Shown in pieces: positions 7,801 to 16,080 of a stretch of DNA of 64,000 nt; the stretch's first letter is position 1, and each line of letters starts with the position of its first letter. Under the pieces are notes generated by a model that worked only from the letters and a program-made list of their open reading frames with translations, did not search any database and was not told where the DNA came from. The position numbers were made by a program, and so were the translations under genes. The stretch is from Oceanobacillus polygoni. GTDB lineage: Bacteria; Bacillota; Bacilli; Bacillales; Amphibacillaceae. The stretch lies in NCBI RefSeq assembly GCF_008304605.1, contig NZ_PIJY01000026.1, positions 310,001 through 374,000 on the forward strand, read 5' to 3'.

Positions 7801-10473
7801 GAAAGCAATGCCGTAACACTTGAACAAGATGGTACCTTTGCAATCCCATTAACTGAACTAACCAGCGGGGAAAACACACTAGCTTTAATGGTTGATGATA
7901 TCGTTGCAAATAGCGCCGGACAAGAAATCACACTGAATGTAACAGAAGCAGTGAAGGAGTTTACGATTTCCTTAACACCTTCTACTACGGAGCCTACAGA
8001 AGGACCTGTGACCATTTCTGTAGAGACTGATAGTGAAGCAGAACTGGTTGCGATGAAGTGGCTACAAGGTGACAAAACTGCTGATGATTTTGCAGAAGCT
8101 GGAAATAATATCGACTTAGAGACAAAGGCTTTTGACATTCATGAAAACGGCACGTACACCGTTTATGTGCAAAATGGTGAGGATGTAGAAGCTGTTCAAA
8201 CGATTACTGTAGAAAATATTACAGATCCGGTTGAAGAGGAAATTACGATTACCCTCTCTCCTTCTACTTTAGAACCAACGGAGGGGCCGATTACGATTTC
8301 TGTGAATACAGATAGTGAAGCAGAACTTGTTACAATGAAGTGGCTACAAGGTGACAAAACTGTCGAAGATTTTGCAGAAGCTGGAGATCCTATCAATTTA
8401 GATTCGAAAGCTTTTGATGTCCACGAAAACGGCACCTATACCGTTTACGTGCAAAATAGTGAGGATATAGAAGCTGTTCAAACGATTACAATAGAAAATA
8501 TTACAGATCCAGTTGAAGAGGAAATCTCGATTATCCTTTCCCCTTCTACTACAGATCCGACAGAAGGGCCGATTTCCATTTCTGTAGAAACAGATAGTGA
8601 AGCAGAGCTGGTTGCAATGAAGTGGTTACAAGGTGACAAAGCAGCTGATGATTTTGCAGAGGCTGGGAGTACTATCGACTTAAATACGAAGGCTTTTGAT
8701 GTTCACGAAAATGGAATATACACCGTTTATGTGCAAAATAGTAACGGAGTCGAAGCGGTTCAAACTATTGCGATCGGGAATATCATCGTACCTGGTGAGC
8801 TTAGCATTACGTTAATCCCTTCTACAACTGAACCAACAGAAGGGCCAGTGTCCATTTCCGTTATAACAAACAGCGAAACAGACCTTACTGCATTAAAATG
8901 GCTTCCAGGTGAAAGAACTGCTGAAGACTTTATCGAGGCTGGTAACGATATTGACCTAGCAACAAAGACTTTCGATATTACAGAGAATGGATCTTATACG
9001 GTATATGCGAACAATCATGACGAATTAGAAGCTATCCAAACCATTGCCATCGAAAATATTATCGAGCCTGGTGATGAGGTCATTACAATTTCGTTAACGC
9101 CTTCAACAACAGCATTAACAGAAGGTCCTGTTACGATTTCGATTGATACAGACAGTGCAGCAGATTTAACAGTATTACAATGGCTTGAGGGCGAACGTTC
9201 TGTCGAAGATTTTGCCGAATCAGGAAATGCTATCGATTTAGATGCAAAAGCTTTTGACGTTCACGAAAATGGGACATACACCGTTTATGTGAAAAATAGC
9301 AACGGAGCTGAAGCTGTTCAAAGCCTTGCCGTGACAAATATTACAGAACCTGTTGAAGAGGAGTTTACAATAACCCTCTCCCCTTCTACTACAGAGCCAA
9401 CGGAAGGTCCTGTGATCATCTCAGTTGGAACAGACAGCGAAGCAGAGTTGGTTGCAATGAAATGGCTACAAGGTGATAAAACAGCTGTGGATTTTTCCGA
9501 AAACGGTCATGCAATTGATCTTCATACGAAGGCTTTTGATGTTCACGAAAATGGAACATACACTGTTTATGCGAAGAACCGTAATGATATAGAAGCTGTT
9601 CAAACCATCCATGTGGAAAATATTACAGAGCCAGCACCCAAAGAAGAGACCGTTATCGCAACTCCACAAATCGTGAATGGAATAGCTACTATTTCTAATG
9701 ACGCTATCGAAAAATTAGCGGATGGTGGTACACTCATCATTAAACTAGACGAAGTGGAATCTGTACAAATAAAACTGACAGAGAATCAGCTTGCTGCATT
9801 AAAAGCTAAAGGAGCTACACTCATTATTCAAAATCATCATATTGAAATGCAAATTCCATTAACAAATTTACCGGATGGAAAAGACATTTCAATTAATCTT
9901 AAAAAACAAGATGATATTGAAGAAGCAGTTAGTCGCGTATATGATTTGACCATCTACGCAAACGAAGATGAAATCAACACGTTTAAAGATCCGATAACCC
10001 TCCTATTCACGATTGATGTGAATAAAGTGAACAATGCAGATGCTTTAAACATGTATTACTTGAATGAAGAAACAGAGGAATGGGAATTAATTCCTGGTGC
10101 TGTATATCAGGATGGGAAAGTTTCAGTTAAAGTAGATCACTTTACTCAATTTGCCGTTTTTGAAGATACGGACGATGATAAAGATCCTGTAGATCAAGAT
10201 CCAGTGGATAAAAATGGTGATAAGAAAGATCCTAAAGATCAAGACCCGATTGATGGCGATTATTCAGGTGTCGGTAAAAATACCGGAAACAAACCTGGCA
10301 GTGGAACGAATAAGAATATCGGTTATGCAAAAGCCGACTCAGGTGATGGTAAAAAACTTCCAAGTACTGCTACAACAACTTATAATTATCTTGCAATCGG
10401 AGCGGCACTAGTCCTCATTGGCTTAGTAGCAATCTATATGCAGCACCGAAGAAAAAGAAAATCGATGTATTAA
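4858..10473 (+). CDS. Cell-wall-anchored Vpr-like subtilisin protease with six repeats
   Basis: Secreted serine endopeptidase (family S8), 1871 residues. Order of parts: signal peptide (1-30, KRRNFKKLF then a hydrophobic core); inhibitor-I9-like prodomain (about 90-180); catalytic domain with Asp217 (VLDTGID), His279 (SHGTHVAG) and Ser605 (GTSMAAP); a protease-associated insert (about 420-520); Fn3-like and FlgD-like Ig domains (ISPNGDG near 815); six repeats of about 95 residues (1032-1595); a beta domain ending FTQFAVFE; an Asp/Lys/Pro-rich spacer; sortase signal LPSTA (1834-1838), a TM helix and RRKRK. The start is TTG, with GGGAGGA 8 nt upstream. Much longer than B. subtilis Vpr (about 800 residues). 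LPSTA resembles class-D sortase signals; no sortase gene is in the window. Substrate unknown. Confidence 0.93.
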   Translation: MKRRNFKKLFTSLLIFTLILSLFNPLFISAETDSKATKQLNVDERMSQLKEVVSKQQAILNQEPILHSSLQNLSSNKEVAVIVQLSESPVALEQGKKTVEGKTLSGTQATTVKNKVINEQARFENLLKADNIDYEKGFTYTQAFNGMSLKLNANDIDKLLTMDGVVSVDPDEEVHALELASDNKVGPMMVDTVPHLEVPELWDLGHEGQGVKVAVLDTGIDYNHPDFQEIYKGGHNFIEHTDDYARPRENEDPYETTPEDRPEHMPEFNANGSSFYTSHGTHVAGIIAGTGNNEYGIKGIAPKIDLYAYRVLGAYGSGFTSGIIAAIDKSVEEDMDIINLSLGGGSNSQTAPDAIAINNATLAGVTAIVATGNSGPGRGTVGNPASAALAISVGNSTLPEETIQANLVTHAGEYEQQYDAALMGWNFAEDPADTLSGTYDVVPVPGIGAASDYEGINVDGKIALVARGEIPFVDKIDIAKELGAVGILIHNNIDGEGPANVLLGNSFEFIPAFDISTSDGQALRDAIALTADKIGKVTFSDYQVDSTDGDHINPSSSRGPSTPVFDIKPDVSAPGTNIMATVPAYGKDYEDADYAQAYDRKTGTSMAAPQVAGIAALLLSKNPDWTPYDIKVALSNTAKQLDTELYDVFAQGPGRVQPLAAANAEALAYAIDTTIFDDQSLDYEKGTITFGRVAPDPENEITVTKQIEIRDVIGNSSDYDVSVEVTKAATGELADASVTVSKSSFTLKGTETLDVTLSIPAGEEAPGNELLGYVHITNGTTDLGLPFAVEFSTEVPSGLAYFELSEYAISPNGDGMHDQTTLEFGLLADEELMSIELWDAANPNGGYYDDGYLGYLALQALPAGGWQLPIGETYYDWETEEETAIPDGVYTVDFNSWDIANQSITLLADDGPLYVKSSTPEIEFDPVDDEIDGSEYIVTGSIDDTFIDFKTTVKRIFGIPYDVNEKLTATYELTDDTGHVLESNAVTLEQDGTFAIPLTELTSGENTLALMVDDIVANSAGQEITLNVTEAVKEFTISLTPSTTEPTEGPVTISVETDSEAELVAMKWLQGDKTADDFAEAGNNIDLETKAFDIHENGTYTVYVQNGEDVEAVQTITVENITDPVEEEITITLSPSTLEPTEGPITISVNTDSEAELVTMKWLQGDKTVEDFAEAGDPINLDSKAFDVHENGTYTVYVQNSEDIEAVQTITIENITDPVEEEISIILSPSTTDPTEGPISISVETDSEAELVAMKWLQGDKAADDFAEAGSTIDLNTKAFDVHENGIYTVYVQNSNGVEAVQTIAIGNIIVPGELSITLIPSTTEPTEGPVSISVITNSETDLTALKWLPGERTAEDFIEAGNDIDLATKTFDITENGSYTVYANNHDELEAIQTIAIENIIEPGDEVITISLTPSTTALTEGPVTISIDTDSAADLTVLQWLEGERSVEDFAESGNAIDLDAKAFDVHENGTYTVYVKNSNGAEAVQSLAVTNITEPVEEEFTITLSPSTTEPTEGPVIISVGTDSEAELVAMKWLQGDKTAVDFSENGHAIDLHTKAFDVHENGTYTVYAKNRNDIEAVQTIHVENITEPAPKEETVIATPQIVNGIATISNDAIEKLADGGTLIIKLDEVESVQIKLTENQLAALKAKGATLIIQNHHIEMQIPLTNLPDGKDISINLKKQDDIEEAVSRVYDLTIYANEDEINTFKDPITLLFTIDVNKVNNADALNMYYLNEETEEWELIPGAVYQDGKVSVKVDHFTQFAVFEDTDDDKDPVDQDPVDKNGDKKDPKDQDPIDGDYSGVGKNTGNKPGSGTNKNIGYAKADSGDGKKLPSTATTTYNYLAIGAALVLIGLVAIYMQHRRKRKSMY
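7951..9642 (+). repeat. Six in-frame repeats of about 285 bp in the wall protease
   Basis: Units begin near 7951, 8236, 8521, 8797, 9076 and 9361. Each encodes about 95 residues with the markers LSPSTTEPTEGP, DSEAEL, MKWLQGDK, KAFDVHENGTYTVY and EAVQTI. Units 1, 2, 3 and 6 are close copies, while 4 and 5 have diverged (LKWLPGER, LQWLEGER). The fold looks like an Ig-like stalk. Closely similar copies suggest unequal recombination. Confidence 0.9.
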
Positions 10474-10495
10474 TTTTCAAGAAAATATTGTAAGC

Positions 10496-10530
10496 GTAAA
10501 GAGGCTTCCTAGTGCTGGAAGCCTCTTTAC
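10496..10530. terminator. Bidirectional terminator
   Basis: Perfect 14-bp stem GTAAAGAGGCTTCC / GGAAGCCTCTTTAC around a 7-nt loop, between the convergent protease gene and tagO. Its last base coincides with the end of the tagO stop codon. Confidence 0.85.
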
Positions 10531-11609
10531 TATGATCGTTCTCGTTCTATTTTCCGTAAAATTTTCCGTAAGAAGCTAACGATTGGACGTTTCCCCCCCA
10601 TAACAATGCCTGCAAGCTCAGCAAAAATATAAAGCAACAAGATAACGACGAGCGTTATGATTAGCGATAAGGTTGGACTGGCATTGGAAAACAGGATTCC
10701 CATTACCCCAAATAGAGCACTGAAAATATAAATAATGATGACAGCCTTCCGATGACTGTATCCGGCTTGAATAAGCTGATAATGAAGGTGTTTGTTATCC
10801 GCAGCCATAATACTCTCCTTGTTATAAGCTCGACGAACAATCGCTACCAATGTATCAAATATTGGCACTGCCAATATGATAACCGGAATGATAAAACTGA
10901 AAAAAGTAACATTTTTAAACAATCCAAGCATCGAGAGAACCGCAATCATATACCCAAGGAAATTCGATCCGGTATCTCCCATATAAATCTTTGCTGGATA
11001 AAAATTATGATATAGAAATCCTAAGTTGGCCCCTATCAATGCGATACTTAAAAATGCAACGATTATTTGTGTATCAATTAGTGCCATTACAAATATACTT
11101 GTCATCGCAATTGTTGTAACACCTGTAGCTAAACCGTCCAAGCCATCAATCAGATTTATCGCATTTGTAATACCAACAACCCATAGTATTGTAATAAGCA
11201 CACTTAAAAACCCGAATTCAACAACTCCGAATATCGGAATTGTAATTCGTTCAATGATCAGCCCTGAAGACACCAAAAGTAACGCCGCAGCCAATTGTCC
11301 TGTCAATTTTAAAATGGGCTTAATCGTGAAGCGATCATCGAGCGCACCTGTAATTAGAATAATAATGGATCCAATTAGAATTTCAGGCAAGTGCTGGTGA
11401 TATGGCTGTAAATAAAGCGTCCCTAATAGAGCACCAATAAAAATCGCCAAGCCTCCTAGCCTAGGCGTTTCATTGATATGTATTTTACGGCTATTCGGTT
11501 TATCCATTGCACCAACTTTAATTGCAAACTTTTTTACTGGGTAAGTAAGTAATAAAGCCGCAGTGAATGCAATAAGAAATGCAATTAATAAATCAATATA
11601 ATTAAACAT
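10530..11609 (-). CDS. tagO: Undecaprenyl-phosphate GlcNAc-1-phosphate transferase
   Basis: First committed step of wall teichoic acid linkage-unit synthesis: transfers GlcNAc-1-P from UDP-GlcNAc to undecaprenyl phosphate at the inner face of the membrane. The 359-residue protein has about ten TM helices. Family motifs seen: DKPNSRKIH (residues 36-44), NLIDGLDGLA (about 152), GDTGSNFLG (about 213) and the HLHYQL loop (about 272). This matches the MraY/WecA family, and the size and motifs fit TagO better than MraY. The start is preceded by TAGGAGAA. It stands alone, convergent with the wall protease. UDP-GlcNAc-derived chemistry ties it to the envelope genes on the left. Confidence 0.93.
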   Translation of the reverse strand: MFNYIDLLIAFLIAFTAALLLTYPVKKFAIKVGAMDKPNSRKIHINETPRLGGLAIFIGALLGTLYLQPYHQHLPEILIGSIIILITGALDDRFTIKPILKLTGQLAAALLLVSSGLIIERITIPIFGVVEFGFLSVLITILWVVGITNAINLIDGLDGLATGVTTIAMTSIFVMALIDTQIIVAFLSIALIGANLGFLYHNFYPAKIYMGDTGSNFLGYMIAVLSMLGLFKNVTFFSFIIPVIILAVPIFDTLVAIVRRAYNKESIMAADNKHLHYQLIQAGYSHRKAVIIIYIFSALFGVMGILFSNASPTLSLIITLVVILLLYIFAELAGIVMGGKRPIVSFLRKILRKIERERS

Positions 11610-11869
11610 AGAATTCTCCTACTTGTTCTTTGTTGACAGTTCCTGATGTAGTACGTGAATTTATTCCTTTTTGAACATCCCCTAATCGCTTTAAATTATA
11701 ACGAAAGTTGGTAGCAATTAGCAAATTATATTGATATCTACCAGCAGGTTTATCGTTATTCCGACAATCGACAAACTTTCCAATGACATGATTATCAATC
11801 TATGCTACGATAATTGAGTATTTAGAAATAATCTGATTAAAGGATTATAATTAAAGGTGGTGTTCTTAC

Positions 11870-12271
11870 TTGAGTCCGTATATGTTTACTGCTGCTGCGA
11901 TTATCGCTGTCATCGGTATCTTAATTGTCTTTAAAGTCAACCTGGATAAAATTAAAGAAGATCCCGAGCAAGTAGCTAAGGCACAATCAAACTTCTTCAT
12001 CGGTGTTGCCATTATCGAGATCCTTCCTCTTATTATGATTGTTTTTGCATTGATTCATGCAGTACCATTACCAATTGAAGAAATTTATATTCCAGCATTT
12101 ATTATTATTATCCTAATGGCATTTGCGATGTTCTTTATTTTCTTGCAGCGAAAGGTAGATGTTGAAGAAGATCGAAAACAAGCAGTGAATCAGTTTTCTA
12201 TAATTGCTATTGCACTTGCCAATGCGATTCCAATCATTGCTTTAGTCTTAATGTTTATAAATATTGTTTGA
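11870..12271 (+). CDS. Four-helix membrane protein resembling a duplicated ATP-synthase c subunit
   Basis: 133 residues, four predicted helices in two hairpins. The second helix of hairpin 1 follows KIKEDPEQ and reads NFFIGVAIIEILPLI. This parallels the window's own AtpE (GIARQPEL, then [14 protein letters not shown]): Glu50 sits at the AtpE proton-binding Glu54. The last helix (SIIAIALANAIPIIA) matches the same AtpE helix almost residue for residue, but has Asn118 in place of the carboxylate. The first helices lack the GxGxGxG packing motif, and the polar loop has EDPE where AtpE has RQPE. Thus it looks like a c-type proteolipid duplication unlikely to sit in the normal F-ring. TTG start with AAAGGTGG 9 nt upstream. 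It has its own terminator. Function unknown; homology is my inference. Confidence 0.75.
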   Translation: MSPYMFTAAAIIAVIGILIVFKVNLDKIKEDPEQVAKAQSNFFIGVAIIEILPLIMIVFALIHAVPLPIEEIYIPAFIIIILMAFAMFFIFLQRKVDVEEDRKQAVNQFSIIAIALANAIPIIALVLMFINIV

Positions 12272-12300
12272 GCTCCTACTTTTAGGAGCTTTATTTCTTT
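12271..12300 (+). terminator. Rho-independent terminator
   Basis: AGCTCC-TACTTTT-AGGAGCT hairpin followed by TTATTTCTTT, immediately after the stop of the c-subunit-like gene. Confidence 0.85.
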
Positions 12301-12363
12301 CATTCCCTCCAGCAACATCTTATAATATAAACGAATCGATTGCTTTAGAGAGCTGGTGATTTT

Positions 12364-13107
12364 ATGTCAGAACAAATTACCATTGAAAAAGTGTGTATCT
12401 TAGCTGGGAAAATTATGCTAGTCAGCGGAGCCGAGACGTATCGCGTTGAAGATACGATGGATCGAATATCCACTGCTTTCGGTGTTAAAAATCCACAGAG
12501 CTATGCTACACCTACTGGTATAAGCTTTTCGTTAGATATCGCGGGAACTTCAAATTTCCTCCGTGTAACAAATCGGTCTACCGATTTACATAAGATTGCA
12601 GAAGTAAATCATATTTCTCGAAAGATCACGGCTGGAGAATTAGATATTCAGCAAGCTCATGAACAGCTAGAAAAAATTGATCATGCCAAATTAACATTTC
12701 CAGCATGGGCACAAATCCTTGCAGCGGCCCTTGTGAGCGGATGCTTTGCAATTATGTTTGGCGGGTCATGGTATGACTTTATTCCTAGCTGTATAGCAGG
12801 AACGCTTGGCTTTGCAAGCATGCTTGGGTTTGAGCGAGTAGTAGAAATTCGTTTTCTTGCTGAGTTTTTCGGCGCCTTTTTAATTGGCTTATCTGCCCTA
12901 TTATTTATTTACAACGGTTTCGGAAATGCATTGGATATGATCATTATCGGTGCTGTTATGCCACTTGTGCCAGGCTTACACATAACCAATGCAATCCGTG
13001 ATCTGATGGCTGGTCATTTAGTTTCTGGTCTTTCTAAAGGGGTAGAAGCGTTACTGACAGCATTTGCTATCGGAGCAGGCGTTGCACTTATTTTTGCTTT
13101 TGCTTAA
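12364..13107 (+). CDS. Threonine/serine exporter ThrE-type, N-terminal half (YjjP-like)
   Basis: 247 residues. A soluble N-terminal region of about 110 residues (KIMLVSGAETYRVEDTM, PTGISFS) is followed by five hydrophobic helices, the layout of the ThrE N-terminal domain family. Family members export threonine/serine (ThrE of Corynebacterium) or dicarboxylates such as succinate (E. coli YjjPB). The partner half follows 34 bp downstream, so the two form a split transporter in one operon. The start ATG follows GAGAGCTGGTGATTTT. Substrate cannot be told from sequence. Confidence 0.88.
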   Translation: MSEQITIEKVCILAGKIMLVSGAETYRVEDTMDRISTAFGVKNPQSYATPTGISFSLDIAGTSNFLRVTNRSTDLHKIAEVNHISRKITAGELDIQQAHEQLEKIDHAKLTFPAWAQILAAALVSGCFAIMFGGSWYDFIPSCIAGTLGFASMLGFERVVEIRFLAEFFGAFLIGLSALLFIYNGFGNALDMIIIGAVMPLVPGLHITNAIRDLMAGHLVSGLSKGVEALLTAFAIGAGVALIFAFA

Positions 13108-13141
13108 AAACGAAAATATTCACTTTGGAGGTTGAAATAGG

Positions 13142-13582
13142 ATGATTATTATGCAGCAGCTTATTACAAGCTTTATTGCCTCTGCCGGATTCGGAATATT
13201 GTTCAATGCTCCACGGAATGCGCTCGTCCAATGCGGGTTTGTCGGGATGTTTGGCTGGATTCTCTATTATATTTTGGTTGAGGTAGGAATGGATGCCATA
13301 CCAGCTACAACTTTTGCCGCAATGCTTGTTGCCGTTTTAAGCCATACCTGTGCCAAACTTTTCAAGAAACCGATTATTATCTTTAATGTATCTGGAATTA
13401 TCCCGCTTGTTCCTGGTGGTATCGCCTATAATGCGATGCGGAATTTTGTTGAAAATGATTATTATACAGGTGTTCAGCTTTCCGCCCAGGTCATGCTCCT
13501 CTCAGGAGGAATTGCGATTGGCCTGATGTTTTCTGGAGTTATCAATCAGTTAATTAATAAATCGCGTATACTATTCAAGTAA
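13142..13582 (+). CDS. Threonine/serine exporter ThrE-type, C-terminal half (YjjB-like)
   Basis: 146 residues, four or five TM helices. Motifs such as GFGILFNAPRNAL (residues 17-29) and IIPLVPGGIAYNAMR (about 88-102) are typical of the second half of ThrE-like exporters. TTTGGAGGTTGAAATAGG precedes the ATG. Expected to assemble with the product of the upstream gene in the cytoplasmic membrane. No clear terminator follows; the 155-bp gap to zwf holds the zwf promoter. Confidence 0.88.
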   Translation: MIIMQQLITSFIASAGFGILFNAPRNALVQCGFVGMFGWILYYILVEVGMDAIPATTFAAMLVAVLSHTCAKLFKKPIIIFNVSGIIPLVPGGIAYNAMRNFVENDYYTGVQLSAQVMLLSGGIAIGLMFSGVINQLINKSRILFK

Positions 13583-13677
13583 TAGCTAAATAGAGTACGT
13601 GTCATTCATTTCTCTTGGGGAACTTTTGTCAAAGTGAGTAAAATAGGAAAAAAGTTTAAGTTTTTAGTCCCCATTAT

Positions 13678-13705
13678 TTGATTAATATTTTATTTCCGAT
13701 AAAAT
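13678..13705 (+). promoter_or_regulatory. SigA-type promoter of zwf
   Basis: TTGATT, 16-bp spacer, TAAAAT, 32 bp before the zwf start codon. Confidence 0.5.
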
Positions 13706-13737
13706 AGATATATATTTTCAGAAAAGCGAGGGAACGA

Positions 13738-15216
13738 ATGATGAGTAATGAATTGCAGCCAAAAGTGGTTATTGTAATATTTGGGGCAACAGGAGATTTA
13801 GCTAAACGAAAATTGTTCCCTTCGATATATCGCCTTTATCAAAGTGGTAAAATTAGTGAGAACTTTGCTGTTGTCGGGTTGGCCCGCCGCCCTTGGACAG
13901 ATGAAATTTTACGCGAAAATGTTGCAAATTCCATCAAAGAAGCAGTTTCACCGAATGAGGATTTAGAAGAGTTTATATCTCACTTTTATTATCAATCCTT
14001 CGATGTGACAGATGATTCTTCCTACAGTGGATTACATGCATTAATAAATGAATTAGAGGGCGCTTATCAAACGGAGGAAAATCGTGTATTTTATCTAGCA
14101 ATGGCACCAGAATTCTTTGGTACAATTGCAAATAAACTACAGGAATATGGGTTAAAGGATTTTGCTGGCTGGTCACGACTTGTGATTGAGAAGCCGTTTG
14201 GAACAGATTTGAAATCTGCAAGGAAGTTAAATAAGCAGTTGCGTGCCGCTTTTGATGAGGAACAGATTTATCGGATTGACCACTATCTAGGAAAAGAAAT
14301 GGTTCAAAATATTGAAGTTATCCGCTTTGCTAATGGAATTTTTGAGCATTTGTGGAACAACCGCTTTATTTCGAATGTGCAAGTTACTTCGAGTGAAACG
14401 TTAGGTGTGGAAGAGAGAGCTCGCTACTATGATACTTCTGGGGCAACAAGGGATATGGTTCAAAATCATATGCTACAAATGGTTGCTTTATTAGCAATGG
14501 AGCCTCCAATTAAGCTAACAACGGATGAAATTCGTTCTGAAAAAATTAAAGTTTTACGCGCACTTCGTCCAATTGATCCAAAAGAAATAGACAATTTCTT
14601 TGTTCGTGGACAATACGGCGTTGGAAAAATTGATGGAGAGACAGTTCCAGCCTATCTCGATGAAGATGATGAGCTAGAAAACTCCAATACAGAAACATTT
14701 GTAGCTGGCAAGCTATTAATTGATAACTACCGCTGGGCCGGGGTGCCATTTTATATCCGTACCGGAAAACGATTAGCGGAAAAATCAACGAAAATAGTGA
14801 TTGAATTCAAAGACATTCCAATGAATTTATATTATAAAAAAGACAAAGACAGACACCCAAACCTTCTGATTATTAACATTCAGCCAAACGAAGGTATTAC
14901 ACTTTGTTTAAATGCTAAGAAATCAGGTTCTGGTTCACTCGCCGAGCCCATCCAGCTTGCCTATAATCATAATGAGGTTCCTGGAATTAATACACCAGAA
15001 GCTTATGAGAAGTTGCTCTATGATTGCATGATTGGGGATGCGACAAACTTTACGCATTGGGATGAGGTTGCGCTATCTTGGAAGTTCGTTGATACAATTA
15101 TTAACGAATGGTCTAACAATACCGCTGATTTTCCCAACTACCGCTCAGGTTCCATGGGACCAGATGCAGCAGATGAGCTGCTTGCAAAAGATGGCTTCCA
15201 CTGGTGGTCTATTTAG
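13738..15216 (+). CDS. zwf: Glucose-6-phosphate 1-dehydrogenase
   Basis: Oxidises glucose-6-phosphate to 6-phosphogluconolactone, producing NADPH at the entry to the oxidative pentose phosphate pathway. The 492-residue length is normal. The coenzyme motif GATGDLAKRKL lies at residues 16-26 and the substrate/catalytic motif RIDHYLGKE at about 178-186. An SD AGCGAGGGAA precedes tandem ATG codons at 13738 and 13741; the first is used here. Single-gene transcription unit with its own promoter and a strong terminator. No gnd or pgl lies beside it. Confidence 0.96.
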   Translation: MMSNELQPKVVIVIFGATGDLAKRKLFPSIYRLYQSGKISENFAVVGLARRPWTDEILRENVANSIKEAVSPNEDLEEFISHFYYQSFDVTDDSSYSGLHALINELEGAYQTEENRVFYLAMAPEFFGTIANKLQEYGLKDFAGWSRLVIEKPFGTDLKSARKLNKQLRAAFDEEQIYRIDHYLGKEMVQNIEVIRFANGIFEHLWNNRFISNVQVTSSETLGVEERARYYDTSGATRDMVQNHMLQMVALLAMEPPIKLTTDEIRSEKIKVLRALRPIDPKEIDNFFVRGQYGVGKIDGETVPAYLDEDDELENSNTETFVAGKLLIDNYRWAGVPFYIRTGKRLAEKSTKIVIEFKDIPMNLYYKKDKDRHPNLLIINIQPNEGITLCLNAKKSGSGSLAEPIQLAYNHNEVPGINTPEAYEKLLYDCMIGDATNFTHWDEVALSWKFVDTIINEWSNNTADFPNYRSGSMGPDAADELLAKDGFHWWSI

Positions 15217-15225
15217 CTACAATAG

Positions 15226-15262
15226 AAACTGCTAATGCAATGCTTGCAATAGCAGTTTTTTT
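15226..15262. terminator. Bidirectional terminator
   Basis: AAACTGCTA / TAGCAGTTT arms, extended by an inner TGCAATGCTTGCA palindrome, with TTTTTTT on plus. It lies between convergent zwf and the small membrane-protein gene. Confidence 0.85.
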
Positions 15263-15286
15263 GTTCGAAATATGAACCTTCAAGCG

Positions 15287-15589
15287 TTAAACATACTGTC
15301 TGCCCTCTGGTCTTGATGCTGAGAGAATGAGAATTAAAGCTGTGATGATATGCATGATCATGCCTACAATTGGAATCCATCCAATGACTGATGTAATAAT
15401 GCCAAAAATACTTCCGATCCCAGACCCATTGTCTCTTTTTGTGAGTATCCATGTAATAATATGGAGAATCAGCATAACAAAAAGTGGCGTCCAAGCATTT
15501 GAAATAATGTACAATCCCCCAAGAAACGGGATACCTAAAAGTCCTTCAAAAATTCCAGTAATCCATTTAAAAATTCGAGATAACGACAT
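15287..15589 (-). CDS. Small hydrophobic membrane protein, unknown
   Basis: 100 residues, with three or so hydrophobic helices separated by a short polar loop (LTKRDNGSGIGS) and ending RPEGRQYV. I do not recognise a family. The frame opens at GTG 15601, but that codon overlaps the SD AGGAGGTGG; ATG 15589 (MSLSRIFKW) is 11 nt from it and is preferred. The gene is monocistronic and shares the terminator of zwf. Confidence 0.65.
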   Translation of the reverse strand: MSLSRIFKWITGIFEGLLGIPFLGGLYIISNAWTPLFVMLILHIITWILTKRDNGSGIGSIFGIITSVIGWIPIVGMIMHIITALILILSASRPEGRQYV

Positions 15590-16080
15590 ATGGATTACCA
15601 CCTCCTAACCTTCCATTCAATTTATAATAATACAGCTCTTACTTCTTTTCCCTTTTTTAAAGCAAAGACACGTTATGCTCAACCAAGAACTTCCTACATT
15701 ACACTTATTCATTTTGCACTTAAATCACCAAATAATGTATGAGCAACAGGAACAAAAAATAGCCTAAATAAAAATAGTAGGTAAACCGAATTCTCAATCC
15801 AAAAATCACATTCTCCATCATAAAATGATGCATGCCGAACATACTTCTAACATAATTAACTTCACTTTATATACGTTTTACATCTCAAAACGTTTCATTT
15901 TTTTAGTAGCTTCTAGCTCTACTTCCAAACAAAAGGATAGTTTCAGCATTAATGCTTCTTTAATCGTATAGTATATACCCGTACTTTATACAATCCACAA
16001 TAACTTATGGACTGAAATAATGCCGTGATTCACAAACATTAAACCTAACTCCGAATGCAAGAAAGCATCTAGCTCCTTTG
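15590..16080. other. Intergenic region, nothing recognised
   Basis: About 490 bp of AT-rich DNA between two minus-strand genes. I see no ORF with a ribosome site, no strong hairpin with a T-tail and no repeat. It should contain the promoter of the small membrane-protein gene. Confidence 0.5.

Noticed and set aside
7951-9642. Repeat block considered as noncoding or mobile DNA
   Set aside because: All six units are in frame within one long coding sequence, with mostly conservative substitutions.
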